DNA of 64,000 nucleotides from Clostridium sp. KNHs214 (GTDB lineage Bacteria; Bacillota; Clostridia; Clostridiales; Clostridiaceae). Each line of letters opens with the position of its first letter. Position 1 is the stretch's first letter. A program made the translations under genes and the position numbers. Below are positions 1 to 9,475 of the stretch, piece by piece. Location: contig NZ_JQMW01000009.1 in assembly GCF_000744935.1 (NCBI RefSeq), positions 1,054,001 through 1,118,000 of the forward strand, given 5' to 3'. The notes below the pieces were generated by a model that was given only the letters and a program-made list of their open reading frames with translations, searched no databases and was not told the origin of the DNA.

Positions 1-17
1 AAACCTAGTATTCGCAT
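1..17 (-). CDS. ruvX: RuvX/YqgF Holliday junction resolvase-like nuclease, first codons only
   Basis: Only the first five codons are inside the window. On the minus strand an ATG at 17-15 follows a good ribosome site (GAGGGAG, about 7 bases upstream) and reads M-R-I-L-G before the edge. RuvX/YqgF proteins typically begin MRILG(L/I)D, and the order alaS-ireB-ruvX is the standard Firmicutes arrangement, so the assignment rests on five residues plus synteny. The family is involved in 16S rRNA 5' processing or Holliday junction metabolism. The rest lies outside the window. Confidence 0.6.
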
Positions 18-44
18 TCTATTCTCCCTCTAGTATATGTAATG

Positions 45-75
45 TTAAAATAAAAATGCCTCTAAAGGCATTTTT
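45..75 (-). terminator. Intrinsic terminator or attenuator after ireB
   Basis: A 10-bp perfect stem (AAAAATGCCT / AGGCATTTTT) with a CTAA loop covers 52-75; on the minus strand it is followed by a T-rich run. It overlaps the ireB stop codon and lies just ahead of the ruvX ribosome site, so it separates ireB from ruvX or attenuates between them. Confidence 0.65.
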
Positions 76-328
76 ATTTTATATCCAGATAAACTTTTAA
101 CACTTCTTCTAGTATCTCATCTCTTTCTAACTTTCTGATAAGAGCTCTAGCTCCATTGTAATTAGTTATATAAGTAGGGTCCCCAGATATTAGATACCCA
201 ACCAATTGATTTACCGGATTATATCCTTTTTCTAGCAATGATTTATATACTTCTGTCAATATATTTTTAGTCAATTCCTTATTATCTTTAGGGAAATCAA
301 ATTGTAAAGTTTTTTCATTACCTCCCAT
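74..328 (-). CDS. ireB: IreB family regulatory protein (UPF0297)
   Basis: This small soluble protein (84 aa from the chosen start) matches the IreB/YrzL family: a short N-terminal phosphoacceptor-like region followed by a conserved core around [19 protein letters not shown] and a basic helix with [12 protein letters not shown]. IreB is a negative regulator of cephalosporin resistance and a substrate of the IreK Ser/Thr kinase in enterococci; in clostridia the role is inferred. I chose the ATG at 328 because GAGGTG lies correctly upstream; an upstream in-frame ATG at 355 has no ribosome site. It follows alaS in the same direction, the usual alaS-ireB-ruvX order. Confidence 0.88.
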   Translation of the reverse strand: MGGNEKTLQFDFPKDNKELTKNILTEVYKSLLEKGYNPVNQLVGYLISGDPTYITNYNGARALIRKLERDEILEEVLKVYLDIK

Positions 329-416
329 ATAATTCACCTCATTTTCATGGTTCATTAGGAATAGTTAATATTCGTTTATTTAATATTATTATAAAGCAAA
401 TCCATCAAAAAGTATA

Positions 417-3047
417 CTATTTAACAGATTCTTCTATTATATCTTTTACTTTATCTATAGCTTCTTCTGCTTTATTTGGAAGACTTCCACCAGCTTGTGC
501 CATATCTGGTCTTCCTCCTCCACCGCCTCCTGCTATTTTAGCTACTTGCTTAATTATGTTACCACAATGTATCCCTTTATTCAATACACTTTTTGATGCC
601 ATAGCTACGAATTGTACTTTCTCACCTACTATAGATCCTAGAATTACTACTCCGTCTACAATAGCGCTTCTTACTTCTTCTGCCAAATCTCTTAGAGCAT
701 TAGCATCTACATCTTTCAAAACTCCTACTGCTACTTTCACTCCATTTATATTTACTGCTTCATTTACTATATCATCCTTTGCACTACCTGCTAATTTACT
801 TTTTAAAGCATTTAATTCTTTTTCTTTTTCCTTAAGTTCTATCATTTGACTTTCTATTCTACTTAAAATGTCTTTCTCTGCACATTTAAATATTGAAGAA
901 ATCTCTTTAATTAAATTATTCTTTTCTTCCACAAATTCTATAGCTTTAAATGAAGTAAGAGCTTCTATTCTTCTTATGCCTGAAGCTACTCCAGTCTCAG
1001 ATAATATTTTAAATAATCCAATTTCTCCAGTATTATATACATGAGTTCCACCACAAAGTTCTTTGCTAAAATCTCCTACAGATACAACTCTTACTTCGTC
1101 AGTATATTTATCATCAAATAATGCTGTAGCACCTTTTGCTTTAGCTTCATCAATGGTCATTACATCTGTAGTTACAGTCACTGCATCCATTATTTTTCTA
1201 TTAACTAAAACTTCTACTTTATTTATTTCTTTTTCAGTTAATGCTGAGAAATGAGTAAAGTCAAATCTTAATCTTCCCTCATCCACAAAAGAACCTGATT
1301 GGTGAACATGTTCTCCTAATACCTCTCTCAATGCTTCATGAAGCATATGAGTTGCAGTATGATTTCTGCATACATTTTTTCTTAATTCTTCATCCACTTT
1401 AAGGGTAACTTCATCACCAACATTTAATTCTCCTGAAATAGTTTTTACAAAATGCATTATCTTGCCAGATATATTTTTCTTACAATCCACTACTTCACCA
1501 TTGAATTTAGAATTAAATATTACTCCCTTATCTCCTATTTGTCCTCCCATTTCTGCATAGAAAGGAGTTTCTTCTGTAATTACTATTCCATCTCCAGTTA
1601 AATTATTTAAAAATTCTTCTCCTATTATTAATTTAACTTTTGAATTTAATTCTATATTATTATATCCATTAAATATTGTTTCTATTTCTGATGGAATTTT
1701 ATTAATTATGCCATCATCTGTTCCCATATAATTAGACTTTTCTCTAGCATTTCTAGCTCTTTCTCTTTGCTCTGTCATTTCTTTTGTAAAACCTTCTACA
1801 TCCAGCTTCATATCTTCATCCTGCAATATTTCTTCTGTAAGTTCCACTGGAAATCCATAGGTATCGTATAATTTAAATCCCTTATCTCCACTTAATATTT
1901 TTTCGCCTTTTTCCTTTGTCTCTTCTATATAAGATTTTAATATATCCATACCTGAATCTATTGTTTCAGAAAATCTTTCTTCCTCTAATTTAATAACTTT
2001 CTTAATGTATTCTTCTTTTTCTTTTAATTCAATATAAGCACCTGATGAGTTTTCTATTACTTTATCACAAAGTTTATATAAGAATATATCTTTTATTCCT
2101 AAAAGTCTTCCATGTCTTGCTGCCCTTCTTAAAAGTCTTCTTAATACATATCCTCTTCCCTCATTTGATGGAAGGATACCATCACTTATCATAAATGTTA
2201 CACTTCTCACGTGATCAGTTATTATTCTTAAAGACACATCCTTTTGAGGATCTTTTCCATACTGAACTTTAGCTACTTTGCATACATTATCTAATATATT
2301 CTTCATAGTGTCTATTTCAAATATATTATTAACACCCTGCATTATAGTTGCAATTCTTTCAAGTCCCATACCTGTATCAATATTTGGATGGGATAACCTA
2401 TTATAATTTCCCTCTTCATCTTTATCAAATTGTGTAAATACTAGATTCCAGAACTCTACAACTCTGTCTTCTTCTGAAGCCTTTACAAATTCCTCAACAT
2501 TCTCTATTTTTCCAGTTCCTCTGTCAAAATGTATTTCTGATGATGGTCCACAAGGTCCTTGTCCTATTTCCCAAAAGTTATCTTCTTTTCCTAGTCTAAA
2601 TATCCTCTTAGGATCTATGTCTGTTTTTGTACTCCAAATTTCATATGCTTCATCATCATCTAAATATATAGTTACATACAACTTATCTTTTGATATTTTT
2701 AAAATTTCTGTAATAAATTCCCATGCCCAAGGAATAATCTCTTTTTTAAAATAATCACCAAAAGAGAAGTTTCCAAGCATCTCAAAGAAAGTTGCATGTC
2801 TTGATGTCTTTCCTACATTCTCAATATCACCAGTTCTTATGCATTTTTGACAAGTAGTTACTCTTTTACTCGGAGGCGTTTTAAGTCCTGTAAAATATGG
2901 TTTTAATGGTGCCATACCTGCATTTATTAATAATAATCCTTTATCATTTTGAGGTACCAATGGAAAGCTCTTTAATCTTAAATGCTTCTTACTTTCAAAA
3001 AAGCTTAAATATGCTTCTCTTATTTCATTTAATCCTGTTTTATTCAT
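417..3047 (-). CDS. alaS: Alanyl-tRNA synthetase
   Basis: Full-length class II alanyl-tRNA synthetase (876 aa, normal for the family), charging tRNA-Ala in the cytoplasm. The N-terminal catalytic core is clear (residues about 1-250, including [20 protein letters not shown] and a GxGLER-type motif 3). The editing domain has the zinc/active-site HxxxH in [13 protein letters not shown] and the CGGTHV motif. The C-terminal C-Ala domain has a Gly-rich stretch before RPDMAQAGG. The ATG start is preceded by AAGGAGGG at ideal spacing. Expression is controlled by the T-box leader immediately upstream. Confidence 0.98.
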   Translation of the reverse strand: MNKTGLNEIREAYLSFFESKKHLRLKSFPLVPQNDKGLLLINAGMAPLKPYFTGLKTPPSKRVTTCQKCIRTGDIENVGKTSRHATFFEMLGNFSFGDYFKKEIIPWAWEFITEILKISKDKLYVTIYLDDDEAYEIWSTKTDIDPKRIFRLGKEDNFWEIGQGPCGPSSEIHFDRGTGKIENVEEFVKASEEDRVVEFWNLVFTQFDKDEEGNYNRLSHPNIDTGMGLERIATIMQGVNNIFEIDTMKNILDNVCKVAKVQYGKDPQKDVSLRIITDHVRSVTFMISDGILPSNEGRGYVLRRLLRRAARHGRLLGIKDIFLYKLCDKVIENSSGAYIELKEKEEYIKKVIKLEEERFSETIDSGMDILKSYIEETKEKGEKILSGDKGFKLYDTYGFPVELTEEILQDEDMKLDVEGFTKEMTEQRERARNAREKSNYMGTDDGIINKIPSEIETIFNGYNNIELNSKVKLIIGEEFLNNLTGDGIVITEETPFYAEMGGQIGDKGVIFNSKFNGEVVDCKKNISGKIMHFVKTISGELNVGDEVTLKVDEELRKNVCRNHTATHMLHEALREVLGEHVHQSGSFVDEGRLRFDFTHFSALTEKEINKVEVLVNRKIMDAVTVTTDVMTIDEAKAKGATALFDDKYTDEVRVVSVGDFSKELCGGTHVYNTGEIGLFKILSETGVASGIRRIEALTSFKAIEFVEEKNNLIKEISSIFKCAEKDILSRIESQMIELKEKEKELNALKSKLAGSAKDDIVNEAVNINGVKVAVGVLKDVDANALRDLAEEVRSAIVDGVVILGSIVGEKVQFVAMASKSVLNKGIHCGNIIKQVAKIAGGGGGGRPDMAQAGGSLPNKAEEAIDKVKDIIEESVK

Positions 3048-3099
3048 ATAGTTCCCTCCTTATAGTTTTTCTTTAATACATCTATTAAAAAATATATAC

Positions 3100-3144
3100 A
3101 AAAAAATAAAATGACTTTCATACCCAAAAGGGACGAAAATCATT
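3100..3144 (-). terminator. T-box regulated terminator of the alaS leader
   Basis: AATGATTTTC (3144-3135) pairs with GAAAGTCATT (3119-3110) with an inner CCC/GGG stem, followed on the minus strand by a T-rich run (3109-3100). It overlaps the 3' side of the antiterminator, so it forms when charged tRNA-Ala is plentiful. Confidence 0.92.
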
Positions 3145-3317
3145 CCGCGTTACCACCCTAATTATACAGTAAAATATACCGTATCTCTCATAAAAATATA
3201 GTTCAAAGATAGCTTCAACATTACCACCAAAAAGTTTTCACCAACCACTTTCTCTCTAAATGTGTAAATAATGTTTACTCATTCTTATCATCACCATTTA
3301 TTCTTTTATCTGCTTTA
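3100..3317 (-). ncRNA. T-box leader of alaS (Ala specifier GCU)
   Basis: Read on the minus strand, the leader holds the canonical T-box core AGGGTGGTAACGCG (3146-3159), which pairs with the acceptor end of uncharged tRNA. The specifier-loop context is GAA-GCT-ATC with the alanine codon GCT at 3213-3211. A purine follows the specifier, as is usual. Upstream Stem I motifs (GATGATAAGAATGAGTA) are also present. The element should raise alaS transcription when tRNA-Ala is uncharged. Confidence 0.96.
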
Positions 3318-3323
3318 AATCAA

Positions 3324-3352
3324 ATTATAAAAAAAAATATAATATATGTCAA
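3324..3352 (-). promoter_or_regulatory. Sigma-A promoter of alaS
   Basis: Consensus TTGACA (3352-3347), a 17-base spacer and consensus TATAAT (3329-3324) on the minus strand, placing the transcript start at about 3317, just before the T-box. It starts only 6 bases after the stop of the upstream IscU-like gene. Confidence 0.93.
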
Positions 3353-3357
3353 TATTA

Positions 3358-3771
3358 TTATTGAATTTCTTCATAATTATATTTATCCTGCCAAAGCTCC
3401 AATCCCTTAAATTGTCTATAATTATTTATCGCTTTGTGTATAGTTTGTTCTGCTAATACTGAACAATGCACTTTTGAAGGTGGTAACCCTTCTAATGCCT
3501 CAATGACAGATTTGTTAGTTATACTCCAAGCCTCTTCTAGAGTTTTTCCTTTTATAAGTTCTGTAGCTATACTAGCTGATGCTATGGCAGAACCACATCC
3601 AAAAGCTTTGAACTTAACATCCTTTATTACATTATTCTCTATAACAAAATAAAACTTCATAACATCGCCACATTTTGGATCACCATATTCTCCAACTGCA
3701 TCTGCCCCAGGCAAAACGCCCACATTTCTAGGAGCATAAAAATGTTCTAAAACTTTATCACTATACATCAT
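3358..3771 (-). CDS. IscU/NifU-like Fe-S scaffold protein, second copy
   Basis: The protein (137 aa from the chosen start) is a near-duplicate of the IscU encoded at 5345-5773. It has all three cluster-binding cysteines in family context: PKCGD, FGCGSA and VHCSVLAEQ. It should assemble and hand on [2Fe-2S] clusters. The start aligning with the paralogue is the ATG at 3771 (MMYSDKV, against MIYSEKV). Nothing resembling a ribosome site precedes it, because an IS-derived sequence begins at 3781. The open frame reaches an ATG at 3780 flush with that junction. The coding region looks intact; whether it is still expressed is unclear. Confidence 0.85.
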   Translation of the reverse strand: MMYSDKVLEHFYAPRNVGVLPGADAVGEYGDPKCGDVMKFYFVIENNVIKDVKFKAFGCGSAIASASIATELIKGKTLEEAWSITNKSVIEALEGLPPSKVHCSVLAEQTIHKAINNYRQFKGLELWQDKYNYEEIQ

Positions 3772-3780
3772 ATTACACAT

Positions 3781-4173
3781 CTGCTACTCAAAATATGGTC
3801 AAATATATCCATATTGAGATTTTTACTGTTTCAACGCAACGTACTCTGCCTTGCCGAGGCTACTACAGTTTGTATAGCACTCCACAGTCGTTGATGAAGT
3901 TTTTGTACCTTGACTATTTGTTTTTGGATATTTTGACGAGTAGCTTCTCCTTTCTCTTTTTTATTTCTTAATTTTAAACTTTCATATTTCCTTGAAAGTT
4001 TTCTTTGCTCACGTTTTAGTTTCTTTTCTGCTTTTTTAACTGTTTTAGTTTTGTTAATATTCTTTTTAGTTAAGCCATTATTACAAAATCTTTTAGTCCA
4101 AGGTCTACGCCTATTCCTTCTGAATAAGGTTTATTATCTAATTTAATACCCTTTTCAACTAAAATTGAAACAA
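3781..4173 (-). mobile_element. IS607/IS605-type element remnant with broken tnpB
   Basis: Two blocks match the fuller element at 12005-13325. 3781-3893 matches its right end (12005-12111) almost base for base, apart from a 5-base insertion. The following block to about 4173 matches tnpB codons for roughly residues 168-263. The C-terminal third of tnpB (RuvC-II, zinc finger, RuvC-III) is deleted between the blocks, and the N-terminal half is missing beyond 4173. No functional TnpB can be made. The right end, which in TnpB elements encodes the 3' part of the omega RNA, is retained, including the stem AATATGG/CCATATT. The element sits between the mnmA terminator and the second iscU-like gene. 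Confidence 0.88.
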
Positions 4174-4174
4174 C

Positions 4175-4214
4175 AAAAAATAAATTCTCCCCTACAACCA
4201 GTAGGAGAGAATTT
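4175..4214 (-). terminator. Terminator of the isc-mnmA operon
   Basis: An approximately 13-bp stem (AAATTCTC-C-CCTAC at 4182-4195 with GTAGG-A-GAGAATTT at 4201-4214) has a 5-base loop and is followed on the minus strand by ATTTTTTG. It lies 35 bases after the mnmA stop and is a typical strong intrinsic terminator. Confidence 0.85.
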
Positions 4215-4249
4215 ATAATAATTCTATGAAATAATCATAATATGAAATT

Positions 4250-5326
4250 CTATATTATTTTCTCGATTATCCCACCGCCAATTACTAAATCATCTTGATA
4301 GAATACTACTGATTGCCCTTTGGTAATAGCTCTTTGCTTTTGGTCAAAAACCACTCTAACTTTTCCATCTTTTTCTGGAATTATTATAGCCTTTGCAGGC
4401 TTTGCAGAATATCTTATCTTAGCTTCTATTTCCATAGGTTTTTCTAAGGAATCAAAAGGAATAAAATTCATATCTGCAGCTAAAAGCTCTGTTTTAAATA
4501 TATCCTGCTCATCCCCTAGGGTAACTTCATTAGTAACAGAATTTATATCTGATACAAATACAGGTATACCTAAAGCAACCCCTAATCCTTTTCTCTGCCC
4601 TATAGTATAGTGCACTATTCCTTTATGCTTTCCTAAAATATTTCCTTCTTTATCTACAAAATTGCCTTGTCTAATATTACTATTAGTATAGTTTTCTATA
4701 AACTTTCCGTGATTATTATCTGGTATAAAACATATTTCTTGGCTATCCTTCTTGTTATGAACCTTAAGACCTATTTTCTCCGCTATAGCTCTTATTTCTT
4801 CTTTTGTATTTTTAGAACAGGGCATTAATGTGTGTGCTAATTGCTCTTGTGTTAAGTTATATAATACATAACTTTGATCTTTTTTTGGGTCAAATGCCTT
4901 TTTAAGAAGATATCTTTCGCCTTCTTTCTCTATTCTAGCATAATGACCTGTAGCAATATATTCAGCTCCTATAGCTCTAGCTTTCCTTAAAAATGCTTCA
5001 AACTTAACGTGTTTATTACATGCTATGCAGGGATTTGGTGTTCTGCCTTCTTTATATTCATTTACAAAAGGCCTAATAACCTGCTCCTCAAATTCCCTCT
5101 TAAAATTCATTACATAAAATGGAATTTCCAATTTATCAGCAACCTTCCTAGCATCATCTACTGCTGATAAACTACAGCAACTAGTTTCGCATTCTTCATA
5201 TTCCTTAGTATCTGGAGCTAATCTCATCATTATGCCTATTACATCATAACCCTGCTCTTTTAATAAATATGCAGCTACGGAGCTATCCACTCCGCCACTC
5301 ATACCTATAACAACTTTCTTTTTCAT
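4250..5326 (-). CDS. mnmA: tRNA-specific 2-thiouridylase MnmA
   Basis: MnmA (358 aa, normal length) puts the 2-thio group on U34 of tRNA-Lys, -Glu and -Gln. The N-terminal PP-loop ATP-binding motif [15 protein letters not shown] is at residues about 8-22. The two catalytic cysteines appear in NPCIACN and [10 protein letters not shown]. The C-terminal beta-barrel (about 290-358) is complete. It is the last gene of iscR-iscS-iscU-mnmA. IscS is the likely sulfur donor, so the operon couples cysteine desulfuration to tRNA thiolation. Confidence 0.97.
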   Translation of the reverse strand: MKKKVVIGMSGGVDSSVAAYLLKEQGYDVIGIMMRLAPDTKEYEECETSCCSLSAVDDARKVADKLEIPFYVMNFKREFEEQVIRPFVNEYKEGRTPNPCIACNKHVKFEAFLRKARAIGAEYIATGHYARIEKEGERYLLKKAFDPKKDQSYVLYNLTQEQLAHTLMPCSKNTKEEIRAIAEKIGLKVHNKKDSQEICFIPDNNHGKFIENYTNSNIRQGNFVDKEGNILGKHKGIVHYTIGQRKGLGVALGIPVFVSDINSVTNEVTLGDEQDIFKTELLAADMNFIPFDSLEKPMEIEAKIRYSAKPAKAIIIPEKDGKVRVVFDQKQRAITKGQSVVFYQDDLVIGGGIIEKII

Positions 5327-5344
5327 AATTTTATCACCTTTATT

Positions 5345-5773
5345 TTACTCTTCTCCATGTTCGTGCTCATGGGCATCTTTCTCTTCATAATCCCAAAGTT
5401 TTAATCCTTCGCTCTTCCTATAATCATTTATAGCTTTGTGTATAGCTTGCTCTGCTAGAACTGAACAGTGCATTTTTACAGGTGGAAGACCATCTAAAGC
5501 TTCAGCTACAGCTTTATTTGTTAATTCCCATGCCTCTTCAACCGTCTTTCCTTTTATAAGTTCTGTAGCCATACTAGATGAAGCTATAGCAGAACCACAT
5601 CCAAAAGTCTTAAATTTAACATCTTTAATTATATTATCTTCAACTTTTAAATAAATTTTCATTATATCGCCACATTTAGGGTTTCCAACTTCTCCCACTC
5701 CATTAGCATCTTGTATTTCTCCTACGTTTCTTGGATTTGTAAAATGCTCCATTACTTTTTCACTATATATCAT
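5345..5773 (-). CDS. iscU: Fe-S cluster scaffold protein IscU/NifU-type
   Basis: This 142-aa NifU N-domain/IscU-type scaffold has the three ligand cysteines PKCGD, FGCGSA and MHCSVLAEQ. The C-terminus ends in a His/Glu-rich tail (DAHEHEHGEE) that the second copy at 3358-3771 lacks; such tails may bind metal, which is inference. It begins 2 bases after iscS ends, so the pair is translationally coupled, and it receives sulfur from IscS for cluster assembly. Confidence 0.95.
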   Translation of the reverse strand: MIYSEKVMEHFTNPRNVGEIQDANGVGEVGNPKCGDIMKIYLKVEDNIIKDVKFKTFGCGSAIASSSMATELIKGKTVEEAWELTNKAVAEALDGLPPVKMHCSVLAEQAIHKAINDYRKSEGLKLWDYEEKDAHEHEHGEE

Positions 5774-5775
5774 AA

Positions 5776-6966
5776 TTATTTATCCCCTTTCTTTAAAAAA
5801 TCATCCCACAATGGTGACATATCTCTTAATCTTTGAACTACATTAGGTACTACCTCTAGTACATAATCCACATCTGCTTCTGTTGTTCTCTCTCCCAATG
5901 TCAATCTTAAAGAACCATGGGCTATTTCATGAGGAAGTCCTATAGCAAGTAACACATGTGAAGGATCTAAAGATCCAGATGTACAAGCACTTCCACTAGA
6001 AGCACATATCCCCTTAGCATCTAAAAGAAGAAGTATTGATTCACCTTCTATAAATCTAAAACAAACATTCACATTTCCTGCAAGTCTGTTTTTTCCTGTT
6101 GGCCCATTTAATCTAGTATATGGAACTTGTAAAAGTCCCTTTATTAACTTATCTCTTAACTTAGAAAGTCTTTCCTGTTCTTTTTCTAAATTTTCATTTG
6201 CTAATTCTATAGCTTTTCCGAGCCCAACTATACCAGCTATATTTTCAGTTCCTGCTCTTCTGCCTCTTTCCTGTCCACCACCATGAACTAAATTATCTAT
6301 TCTTACGCCTTTTCTTATATATAAAACTCCCACACCCTTAGGTCCATAAAATTTATGAGCTGCCATAGATAATAAGTCTATTTTCATATCCTTAACATCT
6401 ATTTTTTCATGACCTACAGCCTGCACTGCATCTGTATGGAAGAATATTCTCTTATCCCTACAAATTTCACCTATTTCTTTTATCGGTTGAATAGTTCCTA
6501 TTTCGTTGTTTGCATACATTATTGAAACCAATATAGTTTTATCAGTTATAGCATTTTTTAAATCTTCTATTCTAATTTTACCTTCTTCATCCACTGGAAG
6601 ATATGTTACTTCAAAACCATTTCTTTCCAAAAATTGACATGCGTGAAGTATAGCATGATGTTCTATTTCAGTAGTTATTATATGATTTCCTCTATGTTTA
6701 TTTGCAAAGGCAATTCCTTTCAACGCCCAGTTATCTGCTTCAGAACCTCCTCCGGTAAAAAACACTTCTGATAGTTCACAATTTATAGCTTTAGCAACTC
6801 TTTCCCTAGCTAAATCTATAGCCTTTTTTGTTCCTCTTGATAATGAATATATGGATGACGGATTACCAAATTCCTCTGTAAAATAAGGAATCATCTCTTC
6901 TAAAACTTCTGGTTTGGTATATGTAGTAGCCGCATAATCCATATAAATTCTCTTATTGTTTTCCAT
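5776..6966 (-). CDS. iscS: Cysteine desulfurase IscS/NifS
   Basis: PLP-dependent cysteine desulfurase (396 aa) converting cysteine to alanine plus enzyme persulfide. Visible landmarks are the PLP-lysine motif AAHKFYGPKGVGVLY, the N-terminal YMDYAATT substrate segment and the catalytic cysteine loop SSGSACTSGS near residue 330. It is preceded by iscR (13-base gap) and followed by iscU (2-base gap). It supplies sulfur both to IscU and, probably, to MnmA. Confidence 0.97.
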   Translation of the reverse strand: MENNKRIYMDYAATTYTKPEVLEEMIPYFTEEFGNPSSIYSLSRGTKKAIDLARERVAKAINCELSEVFFTGGGSEADNWALKGIAFANKHRGNHIITTEIEHHAILHACQFLERNGFEVTYLPVDEEGKIRIEDLKNAITDKTILVSIMYANNEIGTIQPIKEIGEICRDKRIFFHTDAVQAVGHEKIDVKDMKIDLLSMAAHKFYGPKGVGVLYIRKGVRIDNLVHGGGQERGRRAGTENIAGIVGLGKAIELANENLEKEQERLSKLRDKLIKGLLQVPYTRLNGPTGKNRLAGNVNVCFRFIEGESILLLLDAKGICASSGSACTSGSLDPSHVLLAIGLPHEIAHGSLRLTLGERTTEADVDYVLEVVPNVVQRLRDMSPLWDDFLKKGDK

Positions 6967-6979
6967 TTATAGTCACTCC

Positions 6980-7399
6980 CTACTTTTCATTTATTCTTTT
7001 ATAGTCATCTACAATATCTTGTAAAGTTACTGATGTTGTTACACTATCAATACTTTCTTTTATCTTTTTCCATAAAAGTCTAGTGGCGCAACATTCTATA
7101 TTATTACATTTATTTCCTTCTAGACAACCAGATATTTCTATTAGCCCTTCTAAAACTTCCATTATGTCAAATATGGTTATATCTTTAGGTTCCCTATTCA
7201 GAACATATCCACCTTGTGCACCTCTAATGCTCTTTATAAGTTTAGCCTTTCTTAAAGGTGAAAACAGTTGTTCCAAATAATATTCAGAGATATCTTGTCT
7301 TTCTGAAATTGATTTTATAGATACAGGATTTTTTCCGTAATGTATAGCCAGATCAACCATAGCTTTTACCCCATATCTACCTTTAGTAGATAATTTCAT
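6980..7399 (-). CDS. iscR: Rrf2-family Fe-S regulator IscR
   Basis: Rrf2-type winged-helix regulator (139 aa) with the family N-terminus MKLSTKGRYGVKAMVDLA, an HTH around SISERQDISEYYLEQLF, and a cysteine cluster (C-L-E-G-N-K-C-N-N-I-E-C-C, residues about 92-104) that would hold an Fe-S cluster. It heads the isc operon and probably represses it when clusters are sufficient. Its ATG is preceded by AGAGGTG. Confidence 0.95.
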   Translation of the reverse strand: MKLSTKGRYGVKAMVDLAIHYGKNPVSIKSISERQDISEYYLEQLFSPLRKAKLIKSIRGAQGGYVLNREPKDITIFDIMEVLEGLIEISGCLEGNKCNNIECCATRLLWKKIKESIDSVTTSVTLQDIVDDYKRINEK

Positions 7400-7445
7400 T
7401 TAATCACCTCTTAATGCCGAGCTTTTCACTCAACTTTATAAATAA

Positions 7446-7474
7446 ATATTATCAAACCCGACCATTCTTGTCAA
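7446..7474 (-). promoter_or_regulatory. Promoter of iscR-iscS-iscU-mnmA
   Basis: TTGACA (7474-7469), a 17-base spacer and TAATAT (7451-7446) lie upstream of iscR. The spacer contains GGTCGGGTTTGA, a plausible place for Rrf2 binding, but I cannot prove an operator. Confidence 0.8.
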
Positions 7475-7483
7475 CATTAAAAT

Positions 7484-7515
7484 AAAAAAAATATAAGATT
7501 TATGAAATCTTATAT
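7484..7515. terminator. Terminator downstream of rarA
   Basis: A perfect 11-bp stem (ATATAAGATTT / AAATCTTATAT) with a short loop covers 7491-7515, flanked by A/T runs on both sides, so it could stop transcription either way. The rarA stop codon lies inside the 3' arm. Confidence 0.8.
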
Positions 7516-8778
7516 TTTTTTTATTTTATCCCAATATTCCTTAGCATTTTTTTCTATTTTATTATTCCCTGCTTCATAATACACATTGCCTTCAATACTA
7601 CTTGGCATGTAATGCTGTTCTACATAACTATTTGGGTAATCATGAGGATATTTATAATTTTGCATTCTACCTAAGCTCTCAGCACCTTGATAGTGTCCAT
7701 CTCTTATATTAGCCGGTATTTCACTAATATAGTTCTTATCCAAATCCTCTAATGCCCTTTCTATAGCAATCAACGCTGAGTTAGATTTGGGTGCTGTGGC
7801 CAAAAGTATTACAGCCTCAGAAAGAGGTATCTTAGCCTCCGGGAAACCCAACTGCATAGCTGCATCTGTACAGGATTTTACTATAGTTATAGCATTTGGA
7901 TACGCAAGTCCTATATCCTCTGATGCTATAACCAATAATCTTCTGCATATGGATATTAAATCTCCTACTTTTATTAATCTAGCTAAATAGTGTAGGGCTG
8001 CATCTACATGACTTCCCCTTATAGACTTTTGAAAAGCACTTAAAATATCATAATGACTTTCCCCATTTCCATCATAATTTAATATTTTTGCAGGACAACA
8101 ATTTTTAACTATTTCCTCATTTATATTCAAAACTCCATTTTCATTTATATCTGTTGTATTTATACATAATTCTAAAATGTTTATAGCTCTTCTTAAGTCT
8201 CCGTCACTTAATTTAGCTATGTAAGACAATATCTTTTTCCCTACCTTTATATCTATATTCTTCAAATCCTTCTGAGCTATACTTATAGCCCTCTTTAATG
8301 CAACTTCTATGTGCTTTTCTTCTATAGGTTTAAATTCAAAAACTGCCGCTCTACTTAAAATAGCCTTGTATACATAATGAAAAGGATTTTCCGTAGTGCT
8401 GGCTATTAAAGTTATCTTACCATTTTCCATAAATTCTAATAAAGACTGTTGCTGCTTTTTATTAAAATTCTGTATTTCATCTAAATAAAGTATAATTCCA
8501 TTTAAATTCATCAAACTATCAAGTTCTTCTACAATATTTTTAATATCACTTAAAGAAGCATTGGTAGCATTTAACTTATAAAAACTCTTATTAGATACCT
8601 TTGCCATTAAATTAGCTACAGTAGTCTTTCCAACTCCCGGAGGCCCATAAAATATACTATTTGTTATTTTTCCGGAAGATAGCATCTTATTTAAAATTTT
8701 ACCATTGCCTAAAAGATGTTCTTGTCCTACTACTTCTTCTATAGAATTTGGGCGTATACTATCTGCTAAAGGTTTCAA
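7510..8778 (-). CDS. rarA: Replication-associated recombination protein RarA/MgsA
   Basis: AAA+ ATPase (422 aa) of the RarA/MgsA/Mgs1 family, related to clamp-loader subunits and acting at stalled forks. Walker A is FYGPPGVGKTTVANL near residue 44; Walker B is ILYLDEIQNF near residue 96. The C-terminal tetramerisation region contains the family signature YKYPHDYPNSYVEQHYMP. It is transcribed away from the isc promoter and appears monocistronic. Confidence 0.95.
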   Translation of the reverse strand: MKPLADSIRPNSIEEVVGQEHLLGNGKILNKMLSSGKITNSIFYGPPGVGKTTVANLMAKVSNKSFYKLNATNASLSDIKNIVEELDSLMNLNGIILYLDEIQNFNKKQQQSLLEFMENGKITLIASTTENPFHYVYKAILSRAAVFEFKPIEEKHIEVALKRAISIAQKDLKNIDIKVGKKILSYIAKLSDGDLRRAINILELCINTTDINENGVLNINEEIVKNCCPAKILNYDGNGESHYDILSAFQKSIRGSHVDAALHYLARLIKVGDLISICRRLLVIASEDIGLAYPNAITIVKSCTDAAMQLGFPEAKIPLSEAVILLATAPKSNSALIAIERALEDLDKNYISEIPANIRDGHYQGAESLGRMQNYKYPHDYPNSYVEQHYMPSSIEGNVYYEAGNNKIEKNAKEYWDKIKKI

Positions 8779-8893
8779 AAAAATCCCTCCAAAGTAATCA
8801 AATATTTACATATTATTTATATAATCGTAATTTCTTAATTGCTTTTAAATTTAGTCTATTATAATAAAGATTTTTTGGATTGGAGACTGAGGA

Positions 8894-9475
8894 TTAGAAA
8901 CTAGCAGAAAATAACTTTTCAGCACTTCTAGCCATTATCTTGTGTCCTTCATAGTTAGGATGTATTCCATCCGTATAATATTTATAATCACTATTGTGTA
9001 TTACTTTATCAACAAATTCCTTGTAAAAATCTATATATTTATATCCATTGAATTCACAAGCCTCTATCATTTTATCCCTATAATCCATTATTTTTTTATT
9101 GACATTTTCATAGTCTACTTCTTTAGTCCATTTCTCACTTGCTAATTTAGGCTCCGTAGGTATTTGTATACCTATTATTGGCTCTACACCATGTTCCTTA
9201 GCTTCCTTAGCTAAAAGAAGTACATTCTCCTTAACTCTATCTAAATCATAACCTAAAATAAAATCATTAGTGCCTCCCATTATTATAGCTTTATCCGGAT
9301 AATTCAAAATAATATCCTCATAAGATCTACTTAACATTCCTGCAGTAGTATCTCCGTTTATTCCTCTGTTTATAAAATCTATTTTGGATTTTTCTTTTAA
9401 TATTTCAATCCAAGTATGTCTTTTCATAACACCAAATCCATAAGTTAAACTATCACCAATGCACACTGTCTTCAT
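8894..9475 (-). CDS. SGNH/GDSL-type esterase or lipase family protein
   Basis: This 193-aa single-domain hydrolase has the SGNH blocks: CIGDSLTYGFGV (catalytic Ser in GDSL, N-terminus), the Gly of block II in FINRGINGDTT, GGTNDF (block III Asn) and DGIHPNYEGH (catalytic Asp and His) near the C-terminus. The family hydrolyses esters or thioesters; substrate unknown. No signal peptide, so cytoplasmic. I prefer the ATG at 9475 (AAGGGG 7 bases upstream) over the TTG at 9481. It overlaps the end of the upstream HNH-like gene, so the two are probably co-translated. Confidence 0.9.
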   Translation of the reverse strand: MKTVCIGDSLTYGFGVMKRHTWIEILKEKSKIDFINRGINGDTTAGMLSRSYEDIILNYPDKAIIMGGTNDFILGYDLDRVKENVLLLAKEAKEHGVEPIIGIQIPTEPKLASEKWTKEVDYENVNKKIMDYRDKMIEACEFNGYKYIDFYKEFVDKVIHNSDYKYYTDGIHPNYEGHKIMARSAEKLFSASF

